A DNA stretch of 34,196 nt, from NCBI RefSeq assembly GCF_011045075.1, contig NZ_JAAKZZ010000017.1:1-34196 (forward strand), written 5' to 3'. The stretch comes from Streptomyces boncukensis. Its GTDB lineage: Bacteria > Actinomycetota > Actinomycetes > Streptomycetales > Streptomycetaceae. The position numbers and the translations under genes are program-made. Position 1 is the stretch's first letter. The number at the start of each line of letters is the position of its first letter. Shown here in pieces: positions 25,339-32,788 of this stretch. The notes beneath the pieces are model-generated. The model had not been told where the DNA came from. It ran no database searches and was given only the letters and a program-made list of their open reading frames with translations.

Positions 25339-26442
25339 TCACTTCGCCTTGCACTGCGGGAGGGCATCGGTGTCGCCGTTCCGTATCTTCTTCAGGGCGT
25401 CCATCGCGTCGTCCATGGACCCGGTCTTCACCAGGGTCAGTCCCCCGGGCTTGTCCTTGGCGGCGGTGGCGCAGTTGCCCTTGGGCGTCAGGAAGTACTT
25501 CGCGCCCTTGTCCCGCGCCGCGACGGTCTTCATCTGGATGCCACCGATCGCACCGACCTTGCCCTGGTCGTCTATCGTGCCGGTGCCCGCCACGAACTGG
25601 CCGCCGGTGAGGTCCGTCTTGGTGAGCTTGTCGACGATGCCCAGCGCGAACATCAGGCCCGCACTCGGCCCCCCGACATCCGCGAGCTTGATGTCGATCT
25701 TGAACGGGAAGGTGTGCCCCAGCCCCGGCTGGATCCCCACGATCGCCCGGCCGTCGTCGGGTGCCTTCGTGGCCGTCAGGGCGACCTGCCGGCGCTCCGC
25801 GGCCGGGAACTTCTTCCCGGCGTCCTTGGACTTCTTCGCCTGGTCCGCGGGGATCACCGTGAAGGTGACCTTCTCGCCCGGCTTGTGCTTGGTGACCAGG
25901 TCGGCCACGCTCTGCGGCTTCTTCGGGTCCACCGCCTTGCCGTCCACCGCCGTGATGACGTCCCCCGCGTGCAGCTTCCCCTGTGCGGGACCGTCCTTCA
26001 CCACGGAGCTGACGAGGAGATGCGAGCTGACGGGGAGGCCCAGTTCTCTGAGCGCCGCCGCTTTCGCGCTCTCCTGGGACGCGCTGAACTCCTCCGCGTT
26101 CTCCTCGTCGACCTCTTCGGCCGACTGGTCGTCCGGATACAGCGTGGAGCGGGGGACGACGGCGCTGTCGTGACGCACCCAGCCGTACACCGCCTCCAGC
26201 ATGTTCATCCGGTAGTCGGCCCCGGTGACCTGGACCGTGGTCATGTTGAGGTGTCCGGTCGTCTTGTACTGCCGCGGCCCCTTGCCGATATGCAGCACCG
26301 GCTCGCCGTTCTTCGACCCGAGCGTGTTGTACGTCGGCCCCGGTGACATCTCCGCGTACGGCACCTTGATGAGCGCCCCGGCACAGATCAGCGCTATGAG
26401 CAGCAGTGCGGACGTGAGCATGGTCGCGGTGCGGCGTGGCAT
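25339..26442 (-). CDS. Membrane-anchored PDZ/Lon-like serine protease (YlbL type, S16)
   Basis: 367 residues: N-terminal signal-anchor (about 8-25), a region that includes an acidic stretch (DDQSAEEVDEENAEE), a PDZ domain (about 143-200, SSVVKDGPAQGKLHAGDVITAVDG), and a C-terminal Lon-type proteolytic domain with Ser260 (GGPSAGLMFAL) and Lys305 (GAIGGIQMKTVAA) as catalytic dyad. No ATPase domain. It probably faces the outside. Substrate unknown. No ribosome-binding site precedes ATG 26442; a TACTGT lies 6 nt upstream, the layout of a leaderless promoter. A small membrane-protein gene lies 25 bp upstream on the same strand. Confidence 0.93.
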   Translation of the reverse strand: MPRRTATMLTSALLLIALICAGALIKVPYAEMSPGPTYNTLGSKNGEPVLHIGKGPRQYKTTGHLNMTTVQVTGADYRMNMLEAVYGWVRHDSAVVPRSTLYPDDQSAEEVDEENAEEFSASQESAKAAALRELGLPVSSHLLVSSVVKDGPAQGKLHAGDVITAVDGKAVDPKKPQSVADLVTKHKPGEKVTFTVIPADQAKKSKDAGKKFPAAERRQVALTATKAPDDGRAIVGIQPGLGHTFPFKIDIKLADVGGPSAGLMFALGIVDKLTKTDLTGGQFVAGTGTIDDQGKVGAIGGIQMKTVAARDKGAKYFLTPKGNCATAAKDKPGGLTLVKTGSMDDAMDALKKIRNGDTDALPQCKAK

Positions 26443-26467
26443 GCCACGACAGTACGGGACAGGCCCG

Positions 26468-26722
26468 TCAGTCGGCCGTCCGGGCCGGTCCGTCCGGGGC
26501 GCAGGACACGGCCGCCCGCCGGTCCGCCCCGTACTCCGCAGTGACCCCCGGGGAGCGGTCGCCCGGTGCGCGGGAGCGCTCCATGGCAGCGCGGAAGCGC
26601 TCGTAGCCCGCGACTCCGGCGGCGTCCGGTGTCGTGGTGCGCCGCCGGTTGGCCCAGCCGCCCCACACGCTCGCGACGAGAGCGGCGGCGACCGGAATCA
26701 GCAGCCAGGTGAGAGCCGCCAT
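26468..26722 (-). CDS. Small single-pass membrane protein
   Basis: 84 residues. Residues 3-23 (ALTWLLIPVAAALVASVWGGW) form one hydrophobic helix followed by a positive NRRR stop-transfer cluster; the remainder is hydrophilic, with YERFRAAMERS. GGGAGG sits 7 nt before ATG 26722, which makes it a convincing gene. It is 25 bp upstream of the PDZ/Lon-like protease and probably cotranscribed. I do not recognise a named family. The 260 bp upstream (26723-26982) hold an 8-bp stem (26756-26763 with 26773-26780) and no further gene. Confidence 0.75.
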   Translation of the reverse strand: MAALTWLLIPVAAALVASVWGGWANRRRTTTPDAAGVAGYERFRAAMERSRAPGDRSPGVTAEYGADRRAAVSCAPDGPARTAD

Positions 26723-26982
26723 CGAGACCTCCCGACCCCATCATGGGTGCCAGCCCGGCCGGAGTCCGAAATTCCGGCCGATGAGCAGATTAACCACCGG
26801 AGACACAACGGTCCGTCCCGGGGCCGGGTTACGCAAACGCCCACGGACAGCCGGGTGTCGCCCATCAGGGGGTACGCGGGCCAGGGCGCTTCGCCGCGAT
26901 GCGGCCCCTGTTCGAGCGAAGCCGAGAGCTGGGGGGGAGCGTGCCGGGCGTCGCGACGCCGCGGAGATCCGTCAGAAGGGTC

Positions 26983-27474
26983 CTAGACGCCGACCCACTC
27001 CTCCGTACCGTCCTGGAAGAGCTGGTGCTTCCAGATCGGCACCTCCCGCTTCAGGTCGTCGACCAGCCTGCGGCAGGCGTCGAACGCCTCGGCGCGGTGC
27101 GCGCAGGAGACCGCCGCCACGACCGCCAGGTCCCCCACCGACAGATCGCCGACCCGGTGCACGGCTGCGAGCGCGCGCACCGGATAGTCCGCCGCGACCT
27201 TCTCCGCTACGCGCCGCAGCTCGGCCTCGGCCGAGGGGTGCGAGGAGTAGCCCAGGCGGGCGACGTCGCTGCCGCCGTCGTGGTCCCGCACGGTGCCGAC
27301 GAACAGCGCCGTACCGCCCGCCGCGCTGTCCCCGACCGCCGCGAACACCTCGTCGAGCGAGAGCGGGGTGTCGCGGATCCCCAGCAGCCGGACCGGGTCG
27401 GCGCCGCGGTGCTCGCCGGGGTGGGCGGAGCGCTCGCCCGGGGAGTCGGGGGTGCCCTCGTGCGTCTGAGCCAT
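26983..27474 (-). CDS. moaE: Molybdopterin synthase catalytic subunit
   Basis: Inserts two sulfurs, supplied by MoaD thiocarboxylate, into cyclic pyranopterin monophosphate. From ATG 27474 it has 163 residues. Conserved residues: Arg63 (LFVGTVRDH), HRVGDL (106-111), HRAEAF (126-131), Lys142 and Lys149 in DLKREVPIWKHQLF. Start choice is uncertain: ATG 27483 and a GTG at 27534, which overlaps the upstream SDR stop as GTGA, are in frame; I prefer 27474 because the added residues look unrelated to the family. No moaD or other moa gene is nearby in this window. It probably shares a transcript with the SDR gene. Confidence 0.92.
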   Translation of the reverse strand: MAQTHEGTPDSPGERSAHPGEHRGADPVRLLGIRDTPLSLDEVFAAVGDSAAGGTALFVGTVRDHDGGSDVARLGYSSHPSAEAELRRVAEKVAADYPVRALAAVHRVGDLSVGDLAVVAAVSCAHRAEAFDACRRLVDDLKREVPIWKHQLFQDGTEEWVGV

Positions 27475-27530
27475 GGCGGTCATGCTGCCGTACGGATCCG
27501 GTTTCCGGAACCTTTCGCCTCCGTGCCGCC

Positions 27531-28631
27531 TCACAGGCCGCGCCGTTTGCGGGCCCGGCGCACCAGCGCTGCCGTACCGAGCAGGGCCACCGTCGCGCCC
27601 GCGGCGCCGGCCGCCGTGGCCGCCTCGGTGCGGCCGAGCCGGCGCCCCGCGACCGTACGGCGCCCGGAGACCTCATCCAGCAGTGCGGCGAGCACCTCCT
27701 CGTTCGTCCAGCGGGGGCGCCAGCCCGCGTCGTGCAGCCTGCTGCCGCTGACGACCCACGGGTGCATCGTGTACGCCAGGTCACCCGCCGGAGACGGGGT
27801 GAGGCCGAGGCGGTGCAGCCGGGAGGCGGCGCCCAGGGCGACGCTGGAGGGCAGCTCCATCCGGCGCACGCCGGTCAGCTCCTCGACCTCCTCCTGCTCC
27901 AGCCAGCCGTCGCACCCCACGGCCAGCTCGCCCTCCGCCTTCTCCAGCGCCGCGTACTCCAGGGCGCTGACCAGGTCCTCCACGTGGCAGAACTGCCAGC
28001 AGGGGTGGGAGCCCGCGACGACCAGCAGGCGCGGCGACTCGAAGTGGCGGGTCAGCGCGGTGTCCGTACCGGCTCCGACGAGCACGGCCGGACGCAGGAC
28101 GGTGACGTTCAGACCGGGGTGGGCGCGCGGCGCCCGGTGGGCGAGGCGTTCGATCTCCATGAGGTCGCCCACTCCGGTCGCATCAGCGGTGGCGCGCAGC
28201 TCCGCGTCCTCGGCCAGCGGGACGTCGTTGTCCGGCAGCGCGCCGTAGACCATGGCTGACGTGCACAGCACCACGCGGCGCACCCCGGCCGCGGCCGCGG
28301 CGGTGAGCACGGTCTGGGTGCCGCGCACGTTGTAGGCGGTGCGGGCCTCGGGGTCGGAGCCCAGGTCGAGGTCGACCGCCAGGTGGACGACGACGTCCAC
28401 CGGGTCGCCGCCGCCGCGCAGCCGGTCGGCGATGGCCGGGTCGCGGACGTCCAGCGTGTGCCACTGGGCCTCGCTGACCTCGCCACGGCGTTCGTCCAGC
28501 GCGATGACCTGCTTGACGTCCCCGGAGGCCGCGAGCCGCTCGGTGAGCAGCGCGCCGACCCCCGAGGCGGCACCCGTGACAGCGACGGTCGGGGTTCGCG
28601 CTGCGCGAACGTGGGTCTCGGAGGAACTCAC
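27531..28631 (-). CDS. Extended SDR-like (NAD-dependent epimerase/dehydratase) protein with C-terminal membrane segment
   Basis: 366 residues. Rossmann glycine motif VTGAASGVGALL (about 17-28), LDVRD, NVRGTQTVL and TSAMVYG show the extended SDR fold. The catalytic YxxxK expected about 25 residues after TSAMVYG is not visible; the segment reads GVGDLMEIERLAHR. The C-terminus holds a hydrophobic Ala/Gly-rich helix (ATAAGAAGATVALLGTAALV) followed by RRARKRR, a probable tail anchor. It is therefore likely a nucleotide-binding, non-classical SDR on the membrane. GTG 28631 has GGAGA 8 nt upstream. It is divergent from the zincin-2 gene across 156 bp. Confidence 0.85.
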   Translation of the reverse strand: MSSSETHVRAARTPTVAVTGAASGVGALLTERLAASGDVKQVIALDERRGEVSEAQWHTLDVRDPAIADRLRGGGDPVDVVVHLAVDLDLGSDPEARTAYNVRGTQTVLTAAAAAGVRRVVLCTSAMVYGALPDNDVPLAEDAELRATADATGVGDLMEIERLAHRAPRAHPGLNVTVLRPAVLVGAGTDTALTRHFESPRLLVVAGSHPCWQFCHVEDLVSALEYAALEKAEGELAVGCDGWLEQEEVEELTGVRRMELPSSVALGAASRLHRLGLTPSPAGDLAYTMHPWVVSGSRLHDAGWRPRWTNEEVLAALLDEVSGRRTVAGRRLGRTEAATAAGAAGATVALLGTAALVRRARKRRGL

Positions 28632-28787
28632 CGGGCGTCTCCAGCGGTTGTTTCTGGTACGGGGTGCGCAGGCTCCATCCTGCCTGACAGGTGTCTAGGC
28701 TGGAGGCAGAGCCCACCAGATCGCATCCAGGACAGCCAGACCGTTCTGGCACCCACTGACCGTCCACGAGACAGAGCCGAGGAAACC

Positions 28788-30314
28788 GTGAGTGACACCC
28801 CATTCGGATTCGGCGTACCTCCCGAGGAGCCCGAGGACGGGGACGAGGGCAAGCAGCAGGGCGGTGGCCAGGCGCATCCCTTCGGCTTCGGCGGGGGCAA
28901 GGGCGGCGGTTCCGCCGACAACCCGCTGGCCGCGATGTTCGGCTCGCTGGGCGGCGGGCAGGGCGGCTTCGACCCGAGCGACCTGGGCGCCGCCTTCCAG
29001 AAGCTCGGCCAGATGCTCTCCTACGAGGGCGGGCCGGTGAACTGGGACATGGCCAAGGACATCGCCCGGCAGACGGTCGCCTCGGGCGCCCAGGACGGCT
29101 CCAAGGACGCCTCCGTCACCCCGCAGCAGCGCGCGGGCGTCGAGGAGGCGCTGCGGCTGGCCGACCTGTGGCTGGACGGCGTGACCTCCCTGCCCTCCGG
29201 CTCCGCGGCCCCGGTGGCCTGGAGCCGCGCGGAGTGGGTGGAGGAGACGCTCCCGGTCTGGAAGGACCTGGTCGACCCCGTCGCCGAGCGGGTCGGCGCC
29301 GCTATGGGGGACGTGCTGCCCGAGGAGATGCAGGCCATGGCGGGCCCGCTGCTCGGGATGATGCGCTCGATGGGCGGCGCGATGTTCGGCACCCAGATCG
29401 GGCAGGCGCTCGGCGTCCTGGCGGGCGAGGTGGTGGGCTCGACGGACATCGGACTGCCGCTCGGCCCGGCGGGCAAGGCAGCGCTGCTGCCGGGGAACGT
29501 GGAGCAGTTCGGCAAGGGACTGGGCGTGCCGCAGGACGAGGTCCGGCTGTATCTCGCGCTGCGCGAGGCGGCCCACCAGCGTCTGTTCGCGCATGTGCCG
29601 TGGCTGCGCTCGCACCTGTTCGGCGCCGTGGAGGGGTACGCGCGCGGCATCAAGGTCGACACCGCCAAGCTGGAGGACGTCGTCGGGCAGCTCGACCCGC
29701 AGCACCCGGAGGAGCTGCAGGAGGCTCTCCAGCAGGGCATGTTCCAGCCCGAGGACACTCCGGAGCAGAAGGCCGCGCTGGCCCGCCTGGAGACGGCGCT
29801 GGCCCTCGTCGAGGGCTGGGTCGACGCGGTGGTGCACGCCGCGGCCGAACCGCACCTGCCGTCCGCCTCCGCGCTGCGCGAGACGCTCCGCAGGCGGCGC
29901 GCGACCGGCGGCCCCGCCGAGCAGACCTTCGCCACGCTGATCGGCCTGGAGCTGCGCCCCCGCAGGCTGCGGGACGCCGCGCGGCTGTGGGCGTCCCTGG
30001 CGGACGCGCGCGGCCCGGAGGGCCGCGACGCCCTGTGGGCGCACCCGGACATGCTGCCGACGGCCGCCGACCTGGACGACCCGGACGGATTCGTGCACGG
30101 CGGCGAGCAGCTCGACTTCTCCGAGCTGGACAAGATGCTCGGGGACGCCGCGGCGAAGGGCAAGGCGGACGGCACCGACGGCACCGACAGCAGCAGCGGC
30201 GGCACTGACAGCGCCGGCGGCAGCGCGGGCGAGGAGCGCGCGGACGGCGGAGACGGGAAGGACGACAGGGGCGACAGCGGCGACAGCGGCGGCACGGGCG
30301 ACAGCGCCCGGTGA
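28788..30314 (+). CDS. Zincin-2 (DUF2342) family protein with altered HExxH
   Basis: 508 residues. Gly-rich N-terminus with two PFGFG motifs, a helical core typical of the family (AMFGTQIGQALGVLAGEVVG, EGWVDAVV), and an acidic Gly/Ser/Asp/Thr tail of about 55 residues built from short repeats. In the place of the zincin HExxH the sequence reads LREAAHQRLF followed by AHVPWLRSHL, so the first His is Arg. Related proteins are annotated as putative hydrolases; activity is doubtful without that ligand unless the motif differs in this subgroup. GTG 28788 has GAGGAAA just upstream. The stop overlaps the Nudix start (GTGA). Confidence 0.85.
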   Translation: MSDTPFGFGVPPEEPEDGDEGKQQGGGQAHPFGFGGGKGGGSADNPLAAMFGSLGGGQGGFDPSDLGAAFQKLGQMLSYEGGPVNWDMAKDIARQTVASGAQDGSKDASVTPQQRAGVEEALRLADLWLDGVTSLPSGSAAPVAWSRAEWVEETLPVWKDLVDPVAERVGAAMGDVLPEEMQAMAGPLLGMMRSMGGAMFGTQIGQALGVLAGEVVGSTDIGLPLGPAGKAALLPGNVEQFGKGLGVPQDEVRLYLALREAAHQRLFAHVPWLRSHLFGAVEGYARGIKVDTAKLEDVVGQLDPQHPEELQEALQQGMFQPEDTPEQKAALARLETALALVEGWVDAVVHAAAEPHLPSASALRETLRRRRATGGPAEQTFATLIGLELRPRRLRDAARLWASLADARGPEGRDALWAHPDMLPTAADLDDPDGFVHGGEQLDFSELDKMLGDAAAKGKADGTDGTDSSSGGTDSAGGSAGEERADGGDGKDDRGDSGDSGGTGDSAR

Positions 30315-30850
30315 GCCTGCGGGACAGCGCCACGCTGACGCTGAAGGAGTGGCAGGCGCCCGATGCCGGGCAGGAGCGGCTGCGGCTGGCGTATCTCGAC
30401 CATCTGGCCGCCCACCCGGACGGCATGTGGAAGGCGTGCGCCTCGGGGCACGTCACCGCAAGCGCCCTGGTCGTCGATCCGGCGCGCGGCAGGGCGCTGC
30501 TGACGCTGCACCGCAAGCTGGGCATGTGGCTCCAGATGGGCGGCCACTGCGAACCCGTGGACGGCACCCTGGCAGAGGCGGCGCTGCGCGAGGCGTCCGA
30601 GGAGTCGGGCATCGCCTCCTTGCGGCTGCTGCCCGGCGGCCCGGTCCGGCTGGACCGGCACCACACACCGTGCGCCTGGCATCTGGACGTGCAGTACGCC
30701 GCGCTGGCGCCGGAGGGCGCGACGGAGGCGATCAGCGACGAGTCGCTGGATCTGCGCTGGTACGCCTACGAGGAGGTGGGGACGGTGGCCGACGAGTCGG
30801 TCGTCCGCCTCACCCGGCGGACCCGGGAGCTGCTGGGCCGTCGCCCGTGA
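30311..30850 (+). CDS. Nudix hydrolase
   Basis: 179 residues. The Nudix box spans GGHCEPVDGTLAEAALRE followed by ASEESG; compared with the consensus GX5EX7REUXEEXGU it carries one extra residue and Asp in place of the first Glu, while the metal-binding REUXEE part is intact. Upstream, TLHRKLGMWLQMGG is typical of the fold. Hydrolyses some nucleoside diphosphate linked to X; substrate unknown. GTG 30311 overlaps the zincin-2 stop by 4 bp, so the two are coupled. Its 3' end overlaps the convergent YgjP-like gene by 41 bp. Confidence 0.9.
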   Translation: MSLRDSATLTLKEWQAPDAGQERLRLAYLDHLAAHPDGMWKACASGHVTASALVVDPARGRALLTLHRKLGMWLQMGGHCEPVDGTLAEAALREASEESGIASLRLLPGGPVRLDRHHTPCAWHLDVQYAALAPEGATEAISDESLDLRWYAYEEVGTVADESVVRLTRRTRELLGRRP

Positions 30851-31418
30851 CGGGCAGGTGCGGCAGCCGCTCCGCGGCCACGACCCCCTCCAGGAAGCCG
30901 CGGGCCCGCTCGGTGCGGGGATAGCCCTCCAGCAGCTGCCAGAAGGCCGGGCCGTGTCCCGGGACGAGCAGATGGGCCAGCTCGTGCAGCAGCACGTAGT
31001 CCACGACGTACTCGGGCATGCCCTGCAGCCGGTGGGACAGCCGGATACTGCCCTCTGCGGGGGTGCAGGAGCCCCAGCGGGTGTTCTGGTTGGTGACCCA
31101 GCGGACCGACGCCGGGCGGGCGCGACCGCCGAGGTACTGGGCGGACAGCTGGGCCGCGCGCTCCGCCAGGTCCGCGTCGCCCAGCATGCGGCGGCTCTCC
31201 TGGGCCGCGAGCTTGTCGAGCATGACGTTGACCCAGCGGGCCTCCTCGTCCGCCGACATCCGGGCCGGGATCAGCACGACGGTGCGGTCTCCCTCGCGGT
31301 AGGCGGACACCGTACGGCGGCGGCGGGCGCTCCGGCGCACCTCGACCGCGGAGGGGGCACCACCCGAGCGCTGGAGGCTGTCGGGGAAGCTGGAGCTGTT
31401 CAGCGGGTCGGCGGACAC
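30810..31418 (-). CDS. YgjP-like (DUF45) M48-type metallopeptidase domain protein
   Basis: 202 residues. NTRWGSC followed by HELAHLLVPGHGPAFW is the signature of the YgjP/WLM group; HELAH gives the two zinc histidines and the glutamate, and the later GHGPAFW histidine is the probable third ligand. N-terminal part has an Arg cluster (RRSARRRR). No signal peptide, so probably cytosolic; substrate unknown. GTG 31418 is taken as start with a weak ribosome-binding site. The last 13 codons overlap the 3' end of the Nudix gene on the other strand. Confidence 0.88.
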   Translation of the reverse strand: MSADPLNSSSFPDSLQRSGGAPSAVEVRRSARRRRTVSAYREGDRTVVLIPARMSADEEARWVNVMLDKLAAQESRRMLGDADLAERAAQLSAQYLGGRARPASVRWVTNQNTRWGSCTPAEGSIRLSHRLQGMPEYVVDYVLLHELAHLLVPGHGPAFWQLLEGYPRTERARGFLEGVVAAERLPHLPVTGDGPAAPGSAG

Positions 31419-31635
31419 GCCCCGACGGTACCCGCTGGCGGCGGGGGAAGTCGCGTCTCGCGGCTGGTTCGCCGGGGAAACTCCCCACCCCGTGCAGAGT
31501 TCGTATGACTAATGTCCGCGGCTGTGGATAACGCGCGACGGGGAGCGGGCGCGAACCCGCATGCTGTCGGCAGTGAGCGCGGTGGGCCACGGGGGCGCAC
31601 GGGAGACGGAGCGGCTCACGGGACAGGGGGCAGTC

Positions 31636-32736
31636 ATGCATCCGATGATCAAACCCGCGCTGCGCCGCGGCTGGCGGGACCGGCAGACGGTGCAGTACGG
31701 CGTGGCACCCGCGCACGCGGTGCTGCTCGGCCCGGTGGACGACGCCACCGCGGCGCTGATGGAGCTGATGGACGGCACCCGCAGCATGGAGCAGCTCCGG
31801 CAGGAGGCGGACCGACTGGGGCTGGGCGCCCGGACCCTGCGGCGGCTCACGGACCGCCTCACCGCCTCGGGCCTGCTCGACGACGCCACGGCCGACCGCG
31901 CCGCGGCGGCGGCCGTCGCCGACCGGCTCCGGCCCGATCTGGCCTCGCTGTCCGCCGTGCACCGGGAGCCCGGGGGCGGGCTGCGCAGGCTCTCGGCCCG
32001 GCGCGAGGCCCGGGTGCAGGTGCGCGGCGCGGGCCGGGTCGGGTCGATGGTCGCCGCCACGCTGGCCGCGGCGGGGGTGGGCCAGGTCGATGTGGTCGAC
32101 GGCGGCGAGGTCGCGCCCTGGGACACGGCTCCGGGCGGCCTCCCACCCGAGTCAGCGGGCAAGCGCCGGGAGGCCGCGGCCCGGGGCGTGGTGCACCGCT
32201 CCCGTGCCTGGCGGGGCACGGCGGGGGGCGAGGTCGCCCTGGCCGTCATCGCCCCGCGCGACGGCCTGGACGCCTACGCGCCCGATCCCTCGTCGGCCGA
32301 GCGGTTCACCGAGGCGGGCACCCCGCATATGTACGGCGGGGTGATCGAGGGGACGGGTGTGGTGGGTCCGCTGGTCCTACCGGGCTCCTCGCCGTGCGCG
32401 GGCTGCGCTCAGCGGACGCGGGCGGAGCGGGAGCCGAGCTGGCCGCTGCTGGTGGGCCAGTGGCGCACCGCCGCCCGGCGGCGGTCCGGGGTGCCCGCCT
32501 GTGATATCGCGCTGGCGACGGTGGTGGCGGGCACCGTGTCCTCCTATGCCCTGAGCTTCCTCGACGGCGACGGCGGCTGCGCGACGGGGTACCGGCTGCG
32601 GTTCGCGCTCCCCCATCTGCTGCCGGGCACCGAGCAGCTCGCCCCGCACCCCGAGTGTCCCTGCGGTGCCGCTTCGGCGAGCGGGCCTCCCGAACACTCC
32701 GCCGAGCAGCGGTCTCAGGCCACAATGACCGGGTAG
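31636..32736 (+). CDS. PqqD-like domain fused to ThiF/E1-like domain (orphan leader-peptide-binding-type protein)
   Basis: 366 residues. Residues about 15-85 look like a PqqD-like winged helix or RiPP recognition element (LLGPVDDATAALMELMDGTRS, then LTASGLLDD). Residues 125-310 resemble a ThiF/E1 Rossmann domain: VRGAGRVGSMVAATLAAAGV with VDVVDGGEV, but the usual Asn-Arg-Gln adenylation segment is replaced by PWDTAPGG. Zinc-type cysteines: Cys254/Cys257 (PCAGC) and Cys341/Cys343 (CPC). This architecture occurs in leader-peptide-binding partners of azol(in)e-forming YcaO enzymes, yet no YcaO, precursor or dehydrogenase gene is in the window. ATG 31636 has AGGGGG 6 nt upstream. The 217-bp upstream gap shows a short GGGGA/TCCCC hairpin near 31475-31490 and no convincing peptide gene. 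Confidence 0.75.
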   Translation: MHPMIKPALRRGWRDRQTVQYGVAPAHAVLLGPVDDATAALMELMDGTRSMEQLRQEADRLGLGARTLRRLTDRLTASGLLDDATADRAAAAAVADRLRPDLASLSAVHREPGGGLRRLSARREARVQVRGAGRVGSMVAATLAAAGVGQVDVVDGGEVAPWDTAPGGLPPESAGKRREAAARGVVHRSRAWRGTAGGEVALAVIAPRDGLDAYAPDPSSAERFTEAGTPHMYGGVIEGTGVVGPLVLPGSSPCAGCAQRTRAEREPSWPLLVGQWRTAARRRSGVPACDIALATVVAGTVSSYALSFLDGDGGCATGYRLRFALPHLLPGTEQLAPHPECPCGAASASGPPEHSAEQRSQATMTG

Positions 32737-32788
32737 CCGCTGTTGTCGGGCTGCCCACGGTAGTGCTGTCTGGGAGTTGGAGAGAGGC

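Noticed and set aside
31512..31635. Short precursor-peptide gene in front of the PqqD/ThiF-like gene
   Set aside because: The ATG-initiated frame at 31512 has no ribosome-binding site, runs on into the next gene as an out-of-frame shadow, and shows no leader/core pattern.
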